This document shows positions 36,273 through 46,669 of a stretch of 64,000 nt of DNA, piece by piece. A program made the position numbers and the translations under genes. The notes beneath the pieces were generated by a model. It was not told the DNA's origin, did no database searches, and saw only the letters and a program-made list of their open reading frames with translations. Origin of the DNA: JAXMCI01 sp046349435 (GTDB lineage: Bacteria; Pseudomonadota; Alphaproteobacteria; Dongiales; Dongiaceae); contig JAXMCI010000003.1 of assembly GCA_046349435.1 (NCBI GenBank), positions 248,001-312,000 of the forward strand. Reading direction: 5' to 3'. How positions within the stretch are numbered: position 1 is the first letter of the stretch; every line of letters starts with the position of its first letter.

Positions 36273-38216
36273 ATGGGCTTCTCACCGGATTTCCTGGAAG
36301 AGCTGCGCGGCCGGCTGTCGCTCGCCGACATCATCGCGCGCAAGGTCAAGCTCATCCGGCGCGGCCGCGAGCTGGTCGGCCTCTGCCCGTTCCACAACGA
36401 GAAGTCGCCCTCCTTCACGGTCAGCGAGGAGAAGGGCTTCTTCTACTGCTTCGGCTGCGGCGCCCATGGCGACGCGGTCACCTTCGTGATGCGCAGCGAG
36501 GGGCTGGGCTTCCTCGAGGCGATCGAGCGGCTGGCCGAGCAGGCCGGGCTGGCGGTGCCGCAAAGCTCGCCGGTGGAGCGCGAGCGGGCGCAGCGCCAGG
36601 CGACGCTGCTGGGCGCGCTGGATGCGGCCGCCGCGTGGTTCGAGCGCCAGCTGGTCGCGCCGGGCGGTCGCGGCGGCCTCGACTATCTGCGCCGCCGCGG
36701 GCTGGCGGACGGCACCATCGCGCGCTTCCGGCTGGGCTTCGCCCCGGACAATCGCGGCGCCCTCAAGGCGGCGCTGATCGATGCCGGCTTTCCCGAGCCG
36801 CTGCTGCTGGAGGCCGGGCTGCTGGGCCGGCCGGAGGGCGGCGGCCAGAGCTACGACCGCTTCCGCGGCCGGGTGATGTTCCCGATCACCGACCGCCGCG
36901 GCCGGGTCATCGCCTTCGGCGGCCGCACCATGGGCGACGGCCAGCCGAAGTACCTGAACTCGCCCGAGACCCCGGTCTTCCACAAGGGCCGCGTGCTCTA
37001 CGGCCTGGCCCCGGCGATGGGCGCCGCCCGCGAGAGCGGCGAGATCGTCGTGGTCGAGGGCTACATGGACGTCATCGCGCTGTCCCAGGCGGGGCTGCAG
37101 CACGTCGTGGCGCCGCTCGGCACGGCGCTCACCGAGGACCAGATCGCGCTGCTCTGGCAGATCGCGGCCGAGCCGATCCTGTGCTTCGACGGCGATGCCG
37201 CGGGGCAGCGGGCGGCGGCGCGCGCGGCGGACCGGGCGCTGCCCCTGCTGCAGCCCGGCAAGTCGCTGCGCTTCGCCCTGCTGCCGGCCGGCGACGACCC
37301 GGACAGCCTGGTCGGGCGGCTGGGCCCGGCGGCGATGCGCGAGCTGCTCGGCCAGGCGCGGCCGCTGGTCTCGCTGCTCTGGGAGCAGGAGACGGTCGGC
37401 CGCGCCTTCGACACGCCGGAGCGGCGCGCCGGGCTCCGGCGGCGGCTGCAGGAGCGCGTCGCCGCCATCGCCGACCGCGAGGTGCAGCAGCTCTACCGCA
37501 GCGACATCGACCAGCGGCTGGAGGCCGCCTTCGGGGCGCCGCGGCGATCCTGGCGCGGACGTGCCGGGACGGGGCGACCGGGCGGCGGGCGGGCGGGCTT
37601 CGGGGGCGGCTTCGGGTCCGGCTCAGGGCCGGGCTTTGGCCCGGGTTCGGGGGGGCGGCCCGGGCTGCGCGACGGCGGCGCCTGGCAGGTCGGCGGCGGC
37701 GAGGCGGCGCGGCGCGGCACGGTGGGCATGGCGCAGCAGCGCGAGGCGGTGCTGCTGGCCATCCTGCTGCGCCATCCGGACCTGCTGCACGACCATGGCG
37801 AGGCGGTCGCGCACGTCGCGCTCGGCAGTGCCGACCTTGACAAGGTTCGGCGCGCCATTATAGACCTCGCGGCTGGCCATCCTGACCTTGATTCAGGATC
37901 CCTGACCAATTACCTGATCGAGAAGGGATTTGCCCGGGTCGTCGAAACCGTGTTCGCCCGGACGGCGGTCAATGGTTTTGCCGCGCCGGCTGCCGACCGC
38001 GCGACGGCGGCCCTGGGGCTGGCCCACATTCTCGGCCTTTTGGAGGAGCAGGAGGCGCGGCGAGAGGCCGATATCGCCGAGCGGGAGCTGGCCGAGAATC
38101 CGACCGGCGAGAACCTTGCCCGGTTCGAGGCCAAGCGCCAACTGGTTGAGAGTGGCGAGAGTCGGCGGCGCGACATCGACGAGGTCGATCTCGCGACAGC
38201 CCGGACGAGACAGTGA
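36273..38216 (+). CDS. dnaG: DNA primase
   Basis: A 647-aa primase that makes RNA primers at the replication fork. The zinc-binding domain has Cys38, His41, Cys59 and Cys62 (CPFHNEKSPSF, FYCFGCGAHGD). The TOPRIM catalytic core shows EIVVVEGYMDVIALSQAGL and the acidic DGDAAG. A Gly/Arg/Ser-rich linker of about 40 residues around 429-470 (GGGFGSGSGPGFGPGSGG) separates the core from the helicase-binding C-terminal domain. ATG at 36273 follows GCGGGACGCGG. It is followed by rpoD, the usual macromolecular synthesis operon order. Confidence 0.95.
   Translation: MGFSPDFLEELRGRLSLADIIARKVKLIRRGRELVGLCPFHNEKSPSFTVSEEKGFFYCFGCGAHGDAVTFVMRSEGLGFLEAIERLAEQAGLAVPQSSPVERERAQRQATLLGALDAAAAWFERQLVAPGGRGGLDYLRRRGLADGTIARFRLGFAPDNRGALKAALIDAGFPEPLLLEAGLLGRPEGGGQSYDRFRGRVMFPITDRRGRVIAFGGRTMGDGQPKYLNSPETPVFHKGRVLYGLAPAMGAARESGEIVVVEGYMDVIALSQAGLQHVVAPLGTALTEDQIALLWQIAAEPILCFDGDAAGQRAAARAADRALPLLQPGKSLRFALLPAGDDPDSLVGRLGPAAMRELLGQARPLVSLLWEQETVGRAFDTPERRAGLRRRLQERVAAIADREVQQLYRSDIDQRLEAAFGAPRRSWRGRAGTGRPGGGRAGFGGGFGSGSGPGFGPGSGGRPGLRDGGAWQVGGGEAARRGTVGMAQQREAVLLAILLRHPDLLHDHGEAVAHVALGSADLDKVRRAIIDLAAGHPDLDSGSLTNYLIEKGFARVVETVFARTAVNGFAAPAADRATAALGLAHILGLLEEQEARREADIAERELAENPTGENLARFEAKRQLVESGESRRRDIDEVDLATARTRQ
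37837..37864 (+). promoter_or_regulatory. Candidate promoter for rpoD inside dnaG
   Basis: TTGACA (37837-37842, all six consensus bases) and TATAGA (37859-37864, four of six) are spaced 16 bases apart within the last 380 bases of dnaG, in a locally AT-richer stretch. A promoter in the same place drives rpoD under stress in E. coli, so the position is meaningful, though this one is unproven. Confidence 0.5.
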
Positions 38217-38230
38217 TTGTTGACCGGCAG

Positions 38231-38260
38231 GGAACGCATCGGGCGGAAGCGGTGCGTTCC
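38231..38260 (+). other. Hairpin in the rpoD leader
   Basis: GGAACGCA (38231-38238) and TGCGTTCC (38253-38260) are exact complements around a 14-base loop, between the dnaG stop and the rpoD start at 38291. It may attenuate read-through from dnaG or tune rpoD translation; neither is shown. Confidence 0.5.
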
Positions 38261-38290
38261 GGGAAGGGCCCGGAGCGGAGCAAGGCAGGT

Positions 38291-40270
<1,980 letters not shown>

Positions 40271-40281
40271 CTCAGGCGCCG

Positions 40282-40338
40282 GATGACAGGGATCAGGTAT
40301 CGGGTGACTCCGATCCCCGATCCCTGATACCTGTCATC
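40282..40338 (+). terminator. Long near-perfect hairpin after rpoD
   Basis: Two 24-base arms, GATGACAGGGATCAGGTATC... and ...GATCCCTGATACCTGTCATC, match with two or three mismatches around a short loop. It lies 12 bases after the rpoD stop and just before the tRNA. It likely ends the yqeY-dnaG-rpoD transcript, although there is no T run. Confidence 0.65.
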
Positions 40339-40345
40339 TGGATCC

Positions 40346-40422
40346 GGGCCCGTAGCTCAGCTGGTTAGAGCGCGCCGCTCATAACGGTGTGGTCGCAGGT
40401 TCGAGCCCTGCCGGGCCTACCA
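40346..40422 (+). tRNA. tRNA-Met (anticodon CAT)
   Basis: A 77-base tRNA with encoded CCA. Acceptor stem GGGCCCG pairs with CGGGCCT (first pair a G-U wobble), D arm GCTCAGCTGGTTAGAGC, anticodon stem CGCCG/CGGTG with loop CTCATAA (CAT at 40380-40382), T arm GCAGGTTCGAGCCCTGC. The stem lacks the three G-C pairs of initiator tRNA, so it is an elongator tRNA-Met or, less likely, the tRNA-Ile that uses a modified C. Confidence 0.88.
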
Positions 40423-40676
40423 GGCCTGTCGCGCTCCGGCGCGCCTGGAGCGTCCGCTTGCCGGCGACCCGGCCGCGCTCCCCGATCATCGCTCGCCTCC
40501 GGCACGAGATGACAATCGGCAGCCGCGCCGGCGGCTCGGCCTGGATGCCGGCCGGCGATGGCGCTAAGCTCGCGGGCGGCAGCCGGACGGGGCGGCGTGC
40601 CAGGGGGAACGGATGATGCGCGAGGCGAGATGCCGCTTGGGCTGGACCATGCGTGGCCGGGCGGACCGCTGACGCC
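40423..40676. other. Gap between the tRNA and the efflux operon
   Basis: The 254-base stretch should carry the efflux promoter. I find no clear -35/-10 pair and no tidy operator palindrome, and no local regulator gene sits next to the operon. No gene is supported here. Confidence 0.35.
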
Positions 40677-42275
40677 ATGGTGCCGCGCCGCATCGCGGCC
40701 GTGCGGCTGCTCGCGCTCGCCCTGCCGATGCTGGCGGGGTGCCGGGTCGGGCCCGACTTCACCACCCCGACCGCCTCGGTCGCCGCCCAGTGGCAGGCCG
40801 CGGCCGACCCGGCGGTCAAGGCGGACCACGCCCAGGACGCCAAGTGGTGGACCGGCTTCGGCGACCCGGTCCTCGACCGGCTGGTCGATCTCGCCTACCG
40901 CCAGAACCTGACGCTGCTCGCCGCCGGCACGCAGGTGCTCCAGGCGCGCGCCCGGCTCGGCCTGGCGATCGGCGAGATCTATCCGCAGACCCAGCAGATC
41001 CAGAGCAGCATGATCTACAACAAGCCGGGTCAGCTGGACCTCAGCAACAGCCCGCTGGAGCTGGAGAACTACTGGCGCGGCACCTTCGGCCTGACGCTCG
41101 GCTGGGAACTCGACTTCTGGGGCAAGTTCCGGCGGGGGGTCGCCTCGGCCGACGCCGCCTACCTGGCCTCGATCGCCACCTACGACGACGTGCTGGTGGC
41201 GCTGATCGCCGACATTGCCACGACCTATTTCGGCATCCGCACGCTCGAGGCGCAGCTGCTGATCGCCGAGGAGAACGTCGCCAAGCAGCAGGCTTCGCTG
41301 CAGATCGCCCGCGACCGCGCCGCCGGCGGCGTCGCGACCGGTCTCGACGTCGCCCAGGCCGAGAACGTGCTGGCCCAGACCCAGGCGGCCATCCCCCGGC
41401 TCACCGCCGAGCTGCAGCGCGGCAAGGACGCGCTGCTGGTGCTGCTCGGGCTGCCGCCGGGCCGGCTCGACGACCTGCTGGCCGGGGCCGGCGGCATCCC
41501 GAGCCCGCCCGGCGAGGTCACGGTCGGCATCCCCGCCGACCTGCTGCAGCGGCGGCCGGACGTCCGCGCCGTCGAGCTCAGGGCCGCCGCCCAGAGCGAG
41601 CAGATCGGCATCGCCAAGGCCGACCTGTTCCCGGCCTTCACCATCAAGGGCGCGCTCGGCACGGTGGGCTCGAACGCCAGTACCAACGAGGTCAGCGAGA
41701 GCTTCACCTTCAAGGGGCTGCAGTTCTCCTTCGGGCCGGAGTTCAGCTGGCCGATCCTCAACTACGGCCAGATCACCAACAATGTCCGCGTCCAGGACGC
41801 CGGGCTGCAGACGCTCCTGATCGAGTACCGCAACACCGTGCTGCAGGCGCAGCAGCAGGTGGAGGACGCGCTCAGCGCCTTCCTCGAGGGCCGCAAGCGG
41901 GTCGTCCTGCTGCACCAGAGCGTCGCCGCGGCACAGAAGGCGCTCGAGATCGGCCTCACCCAGTACAAGCTCGGCACCCGCGACTTCACCACCGTGCTGA
42001 CCGCCGAGCAGAACCTGTACCAGGCGCAGAGCGACCTGGCCGCCGCCTCGGGCCAGCTCTGCACCAGCGTCGCCGCGCTCTATCGCGCGCTCGGCGGCGG
42101 CTGGCAATTGCGGGAGGGACACGACGTGGTCGACGAAGCCACGCGCAAGCAGATGCGCGAGCGCACCGATTGGGGCCGCCTGCTGCCGCCGCCCGGGGCG
42201 CCGGCCCCCGCGCCGCAGCCGGGCCTGCCCGGGCCCGCCGACCGCGGCCCCGACATCCAGGCCCCGCAATGGTGA
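40677..42275 (+). CDS. RND efflux outer-membrane factor, lipoprotein
   Basis: A 532-aa TolC/OprM-type channel of the NodT family. Residues 1-22 form a lipoprotein signal peptide with the lipobox LAGC (Cys22). The protein shows WWTGFGDPVLDRLVDLAYRQ, LGWELDFWGKFRRGVASADA, LLQRRPDVRAVELRAAAQSE and FSWPILNYGQITNNV, all family signatures. A Pro-rich tail follows at the C-terminus. Start ATG 40677 gives the proper signal peptide. It is the first gene of a three-component RND pump; its end overlaps the next gene by 7 bases. Confidence 0.92.
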   Translation: MVPRRIAAVRLLALALPMLAGCRVGPDFTTPTASVAAQWQAAADPAVKADHAQDAKWWTGFGDPVLDRLVDLAYRQNLTLLAAGTQVLQARARLGLAIGEIYPQTQQIQSSMIYNKPGQLDLSNSPLELENYWRGTFGLTLGWELDFWGKFRRGVASADAAYLASIATYDDVLVALIADIATTYFGIRTLEAQLLIAEENVAKQQASLQIARDRAAGGVATGLDVAQAENVLAQTQAAIPRLTAELQRGKDALLVLLGLPPGRLDDLLAGAGGIPSPPGEVTVGIPADLLQRRPDVRAVELRAAAQSEQIGIAKADLFPAFTIKGALGTVGSNASTNEVSESFTFKGLQFSFGPEFSWPILNYGQITNNVRVQDAGLQTLLIEYRNTVLQAQQQVEDALSAFLEGRKRVVLLHQSVAAAQKALEIGLTQYKLGTRDFTTVLTAEQNLYQAQSDLAAASGQLCTSVAALYRALGGGWQLREGHDVVDEATRKQMRERTDWGRLLPPPGAPAPAPQPGLPGPADRGPDIQAPQW

Positions 42276-43444
42276 GGCGCATGCAGATCCGCCGCCCCCC
42301 GGCCCGCCACCGCCCGGCCCGCCACCGGCTCCGGCTGCTGGCCGCGACGCTGCTGCTGCTCGCCGGCGGCGCCGGCGCGGCTGAGGCCCAGGGCACGCCG
42401 CCGACCGTCCCGGTGATCCAGCCGAAGGTCGAATCGGTGACCCAGTCGCTCGAGATCACCGGCAATGCCCAGGCGGTCAGCCAGGTCAAGCTGATCGCCC
42501 GCGTGACGGGATATCTCGACCAGATCCATTTCGAGGACGGCGCCCTGGTCAAGGGGGGCGACCTGCTCTTCACCATCCAGCAGGACCAGTACAAGGCGCA
42601 GCTGCAGCAGGCGCAGGCGCAGCTGCAGCTGCAGCTCGCGGCGTCGGCCTACGCCTCGACCGAGGTCGCGCGCTACAAGGCGCTGGTGCAGAAGAGCGCC
42701 GCCACCGAGGTCGAGCTCGACCACTGGATCTTCGAGCAGCGCAGCGCCTGGGCGAACATCCAGGCGGCCCAGGCGCAGGTCACGCTGGCCAAGCTCAACC
42801 TCGACTACACCGAGGTCCGCGCGCCGTTCGACGGCCAGATGGGCAAGCACCTGATCGATCCCGGCAACGTCGTCGGCGGCGACGGGCAGCAGGCGGCGCT
42901 CGCCGAGATCTTCCAGCTCGATCCGATCTACGTCGTCGCCAACATCAGCGCGCAGCAGCTGACCCAGATCCGCGCCAACCTGAAGCAGCGCCGCCTGACG
43001 CTGGCCGAGCTGCACAAGGTGCCGGTCGACGTCGCGCTCGACGGCGAGAGCGGCTTCCCGCACCGCGGCACCGTCGAGTACGTCGCCCCGGCGACCGACC
43101 CGGCGACCGGCACGCTGCTGGTCCGCGGCATCCTCGCCAACCCCGACCGGCTGCTGCTGCCCGGCATGTTCGTGCGGATGCGCCTGCCGATGGAGAGCGG
43201 CAGCCGCGAGTCCCTGCTGGTGCCCGACCGGGCGCTGCAGGCCGACCAGGGCGGCAGCTACCTGCTGGTGATCGGCCCCGGCGACGTGATCCAGCAGCGC
43301 TATGTCCAGCTCGGCCAGTCGGTCGGCGACCTGCGCGTCGTCATCGGCGGCCTCGGCCGCGACGACCGGGTGGTGATCGGCGAGCTGTGGCGGGCCTCGC
43401 CCGGCACCAAGGTGGTGCCGCAGCTCCGCCCGATCGGCAATTGA
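42269..43444 (+). CDS. RND efflux periplasmic adaptor subunit
   Basis: A 391-aa membrane-fusion protein linking the pump to the outer-membrane channel. It has a hydrophobic export signal (LRLLAATLLLLAGGAGAAEA), lipoyl-type and hairpin regions (VTGYLDQIHFEDGALVKGGD, QLQQAQAQLQLQLAASAYAS, LNLDYTEVRAPFDGQMG), and the beta-barrel part (GTVEYVAPATDPATGTLLVR, LLPGMFVRMRLPM). Two starts are possible, 42269 and 42281; the first overlaps the channel gene by 7 bases. A MexA/AcrA-like function is expected, substrates unknown. Confidence 0.92.
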   Translation: MVRRMQIRRPPARHRPARHRLRLLAATLLLLAGGAGAAEAQGTPPTVPVIQPKVESVTQSLEITGNAQAVSQVKLIARVTGYLDQIHFEDGALVKGGDLLFTIQQDQYKAQLQQAQAQLQLQLAASAYASTEVARYKALVQKSAATEVELDHWIFEQRSAWANIQAAQAQVTLAKLNLDYTEVRAPFDGQMGKHLIDPGNVVGGDGQQAALAEIFQLDPIYVVANISAQQLTQIRANLKQRRLTLAELHKVPVDVALDGESGFPHRGTVEYVAPATDPATGTLLVRGILANPDRLLLPGMFVRMRLPMESGSRESLLVPDRALQADQGGSYLLVIGPGDVIQQRYVQLGQSVGDLRVVIGGLGRDDRVVIGELWRASPGTKVVPQLRPIGN

Positions 43445-43474
43445 GGACGCGGCAGGCAGCCGCATAGGACGGCC

Positions 43475-46400
43475 ATGTCGAAATTCTTCATCGAGCATCC
43501 CGTCCTCGCCAACGTGCTGGCGATCGTGCTGGTGCTGATCGGCGCGGTGGCGCTGATGCGCCTGCCGGTGTCGGAATATCCCAACGTCGTGCCGCCGACC
43601 GTGTCGGTGACCGCCTCCTATCCCGGCGCCAGCCCGCAGACGGTGATCGACACCGTGGCGCTGCCGATCGAGAACCAGGTCAACGGCGTCGACGGCATGC
43701 TCTACATGGAGTCGACCAGCGCCGCCGACGGCACCTACAGCCTGACCGTGACCTTCGCCATCGGCACCGACCCCGACACCGCCCAGGTGCTGGTGCAGAA
43801 CCGCGTCCAGATCGCGCTCGCCTCGCTGCCCGAGCCGGTCCAGGCGCAGGGCGTCAGCGTGCAGAAGAAGAACACGGCGATCCTGCAGATCGTCACGCTC
43901 GATTCCGCCGACAACCGCTACGACAGCCTGTTCCTGACCAACTACGCCACCATCAACCTGACCAACGTGCTGGCCCGCATCCCCGGCGTCGGCAGCGTCA
44001 AGGTGTTCGGCGCCGGCGACTACTCGATGCGGATCTGGATGGATCCGGAGAAGCTCAAGACCTACCGGCTGCAGCCCAAGGACGTGATCGACGCGATCCG
44101 GCAGCAGAGCGAGAACGTCGCCGCCGGCCAGATCGGCATGCCGCCGGCGCCGGACGACACCGACTTCCAGTACACCATCGACATCCAGTCGCGGCTCAAC
44201 GACCCGCGCCAGTTCGGCGACATCGTGGTCAAGGACGAGACGAACCAGGGCGGGCGGCTGGTCTATGTCCGCGACATCGGCCGCATCGAGCTGGGATCGC
44301 AGACCTACGCCCAGGACTTCCGGCTGAACGGCCGGCCGGCAGCGGGCATCGCCATCTACCAGACGCCGGAATCGAACTCGCTGGCGGTCGGCCAGAAGGT
44401 CGGCGCGACCATGGCGGCCCTCGCCAAGCGCTTCCCGGAGGGGCTGCGCTATTCCATCCCCTACGACACGACCCTGTTCGTCACGGCCTCGATCGACGAG
44501 GTCTACACGACCCTCTACCAGGCCGGCATCCTGGTCCTGGTGGTCATCCTCATCTTCCTGCAGAACTTCCGGGCGATGCTGGTGCCGGCCACCACCGTGC
44601 CGGTCACCATCATCGGCGCCTTCGCCGGCATGGCGGCGCTGGGCTTCAGCGTCAACCTCTCGACCCTGTTCGGCATCGTGCTGGCGATCGGCATCGTGGT
44701 CGACGACGCCATCGTCATCGTCGAGGCGGTCACCGCCCATATCGAGCGCCGCATGTCCGGGCACGACGCGGCGATCAAGGCGATGGCCGAGCTGTTCGGC
44801 CCGATCATCGGCATCACGCTGGTGCTGATGGCGGTGTTCGTCCCGGCCGCCTTCGTGCCCGGCCTGACCGGCAAGATGTTCGCCCAGTTCGCGCTGGTGA
44901 TCGCCGTCACGGCGCTGATCAGCGCGATCAACGCCGCGACCCTGAAGCCGACGCAGTGCGCGCTCTGGCTGCGCACGCCCAAGCCGCCGGAGAAGCGGAA
45001 CTTCTTCTTCCGCGGCTTCAACCGCGTCTACGACCGGATCGAGCGGGGCTATACCGGCCTGGTCCGCCGCATGGTCCGGCGCAGCGGCCTGATGGTGGTG
45101 CTGGCGCTCTGCCTGTCGGCCGCCGGCGTCTACGGGCTGACCCGCCTGCCCACCGCCTTCATCCCGATCGACGACCAGGGCTACCTGCTGGTCGCCGTCG
45201 AGCTGCCGGAGGCCGCCGCGCTGCGGCGCACCACCGCCAGCCTGGAGGCGGTCGACAAGGCGGCCCGCCAGATCCCGGGCGTCCAGGAGGTGATCGCGCT
45301 CGCCGGCCTGTCGATCCTGGACAACAGCGCCGACCTCGCCAACGCCGGCACGGCCTGGATCATGCTGAAGCCGTTCGACGAGCGGAAGCGGGCGCCCGGC
45401 CAGGACATGGTGACGATCTACGAGCGGCTGTCGAAGGCGCTTGCATCGCTGCCCGACGGCGAGGCGCTGGTGCTGCCGCCGCCGGCCATCCAGGGCATCG
45501 GCAATGCCGGCGGCTTCCAGATGCAGCTCGAGATGCTGGGCGGCAGCTTCGACTACCAGAAGCTCAACAACCTCGCGGCGGCGGTGGTGGCGGAGGCGCG
45601 CAAGGATCCGGCGATCCGCAGCGCCGTGACCACCTTCCGCGCCGACGCGCCGCATGTCACGCTGACCGTCGACCGCGCCCGGGCGGAGACGCTGAAGGTC
45701 TCGGTCGGCGACGTCTTCGCCGCGCTCACCGACTATGTCGGCTCGACCTACGTCAACCAGTTCAACAAGTTCGGCCTGTCGCTGCAGGTCTATGTCCAGG
45801 CCGACGCGCCCTACCGCCTGCATCCGGAGGACCTGCTGAAGCTGCATGTCCGCAGCCAGGACGGCCAGATGGTGCCGCTCGGCTCGGTGGCCCATCTCGG
45901 CGCCCAGGTGGCGCCGCCGCTGATCACCCTCTACAACCTCTATCCCTCGGCCACCATCATCGGCGGCCCGGCGCCGGGCTTCAGCTCGGGCCAGGCGATG
46001 ACGGCGATGGAGCAGGCGGCGGCCCGGGTGCTGCCGAGCGACGTGACCTTCGAATGGTCGGCGATGTCCTACCAGGAGAAGGTCACCGGCAATCAGCTCT
46101 ACTACGTCTTCGCGCTGTCGCTGCTGCTCGTCTATCTCTGTCTCGCCGGCCAGTACGAGAGCTGGATCCTGCCGCTGGCCGTGCTCTCCGCCGTGCCGCT
46201 GGCCCTGCTCGGCCCGGTCAGCGTGCTGAGCGCGCTGGGCGCCGCCAACAACCTCTACACCCAGATCGGCCTGATGCTGCTGATCGCGCTCTCGGCCAAG
46301 AACGGAATCCTCATCGTCGAGGTGGCGCGCGAGCGCCGCATGGTCGACGGCAAGTCGATCCTGGACGCCGCGGTCGAGGCCTCGAAGACCCGCTTCCGGC

Positions 46401-46669
46401 CGATCCTGATGACCTCCTTCGCCTTCATCCTCGGCGTGCTGCCGCTGGTGCTGGCGACCGGCGCCGGGGCCAACGCCCGCAAGTCGCTCGGCATCAGCGT
46501 CTTCAGCGGCATGATCGCCTCGACCTGCCTCGCCGTGCTGTTCGTGCCGTCGTTCTTCGTGCTGCTGCAGCGGCTGGACGAGTGGCGCAAGAACCGCAAG
46601 AAGCCGGCCGCGCCGCCGGCCGGCGTACCGGCGGGCGGGCAGCCGGCGGAGCAGCCGGCCGGTTCGTGA
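43475..46669 (+). CDS. RND multidrug efflux permease
   Basis: A 1064-aa inner-membrane proton-driven pump of the AcrB/MexB (HAE1) type. It has the usual N-terminus FFIEHPVLANVLAIVLVLIG, a large periplasmic loop, the proton-relay Asp pair in TM4 (GIVLAIGIVVDDAIVIVEAV), and the second half with GYLLVAVELPEAAALRRTTA and NLYTQIGLMLLIALSAKNGI. It forms a tripartite pump with the two upstream genes. ATG at 43475 follows the adaptor by 30 bases. The C-terminus is a Pro/Ala-rich tail that ends inside the start of the SulP gene. Confidence 0.94.
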   Translation: MSKFFIEHPVLANVLAIVLVLIGAVALMRLPVSEYPNVVPPTVSVTASYPGASPQTVIDTVALPIENQVNGVDGMLYMESTSAADGTYSLTVTFAIGTDPDTAQVLVQNRVQIALASLPEPVQAQGVSVQKKNTAILQIVTLDSADNRYDSLFLTNYATINLTNVLARIPGVGSVKVFGAGDYSMRIWMDPEKLKTYRLQPKDVIDAIRQQSENVAAGQIGMPPAPDDTDFQYTIDIQSRLNDPRQFGDIVVKDETNQGGRLVYVRDIGRIELGSQTYAQDFRLNGRPAAGIAIYQTPESNSLAVGQKVGATMAALAKRFPEGLRYSIPYDTTLFVTASIDEVYTTLYQAGILVLVVILIFLQNFRAMLVPATTVPVTIIGAFAGMAALGFSVNLSTLFGIVLAIGIVVDDAIVIVEAVTAHIERRMSGHDAAIKAMAELFGPIIGITLVLMAVFVPAAFVPGLTGKMFAQFALVIAVTALISAINAATLKPTQCALWLRTPKPPEKRNFFFRGFNRVYDRIERGYTGLVRRMVRRSGLMVVLALCLSAAGVYGLTRLPTAFIPIDDQGYLLVAVELPEAAALRRTTASLEAVDKAARQIPGVQEVIALAGLSILDNSADLANAGTAWIMLKPFDERKRAPGQDMVTIYERLSKALASLPDGEALVLPPPAIQGIGNAGGFQMQLEMLGGSFDYQKLNNLAAAVVAEARKDPAIRSAVTTFRADAPHVTLTVDRARAETLKVSVGDVFAALTDYVGSTYVNQFNKFGLSLQVYVQADAPYRLHPEDLLKLHVRSQDGQMVPLGSVAHLGAQVAPPLITLYNLYPSATIIGGPAPGFSSGQAMTAMEQAAARVLPSDVTFEWSAMSYQEKVTGNQLYYVFALSLLLVYLCLAGQYESWILPLAVLSAVPLALLGPVSVLSALGAANNLYTQIGLMLLIALSAKNGILIVEVARERRMVDGKSILDAAVEASKTRFRPILMTSFAFILGVLPLVLATGAGANARKSLGISVFSGMIASTCLAVLFVPSFFVLLQRLDEWRKNRKKPAAPPAGVPAGGQPAEQPAGS

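Noticed and set aside
38213..38290. RpoD start at 38213 overlapping dnaG
   Set aside because: The added 26 residues match nothing in sigma-70, and the ATG at 38291 has a better-placed binding site.
42080..45895. A 1,271-codon minus-strand open frame over the RND genes
   Set aside because: Antisense to two well-supported RND genes; composition is dominated by Arg, His, Asp and Gln, typical of a shadow.
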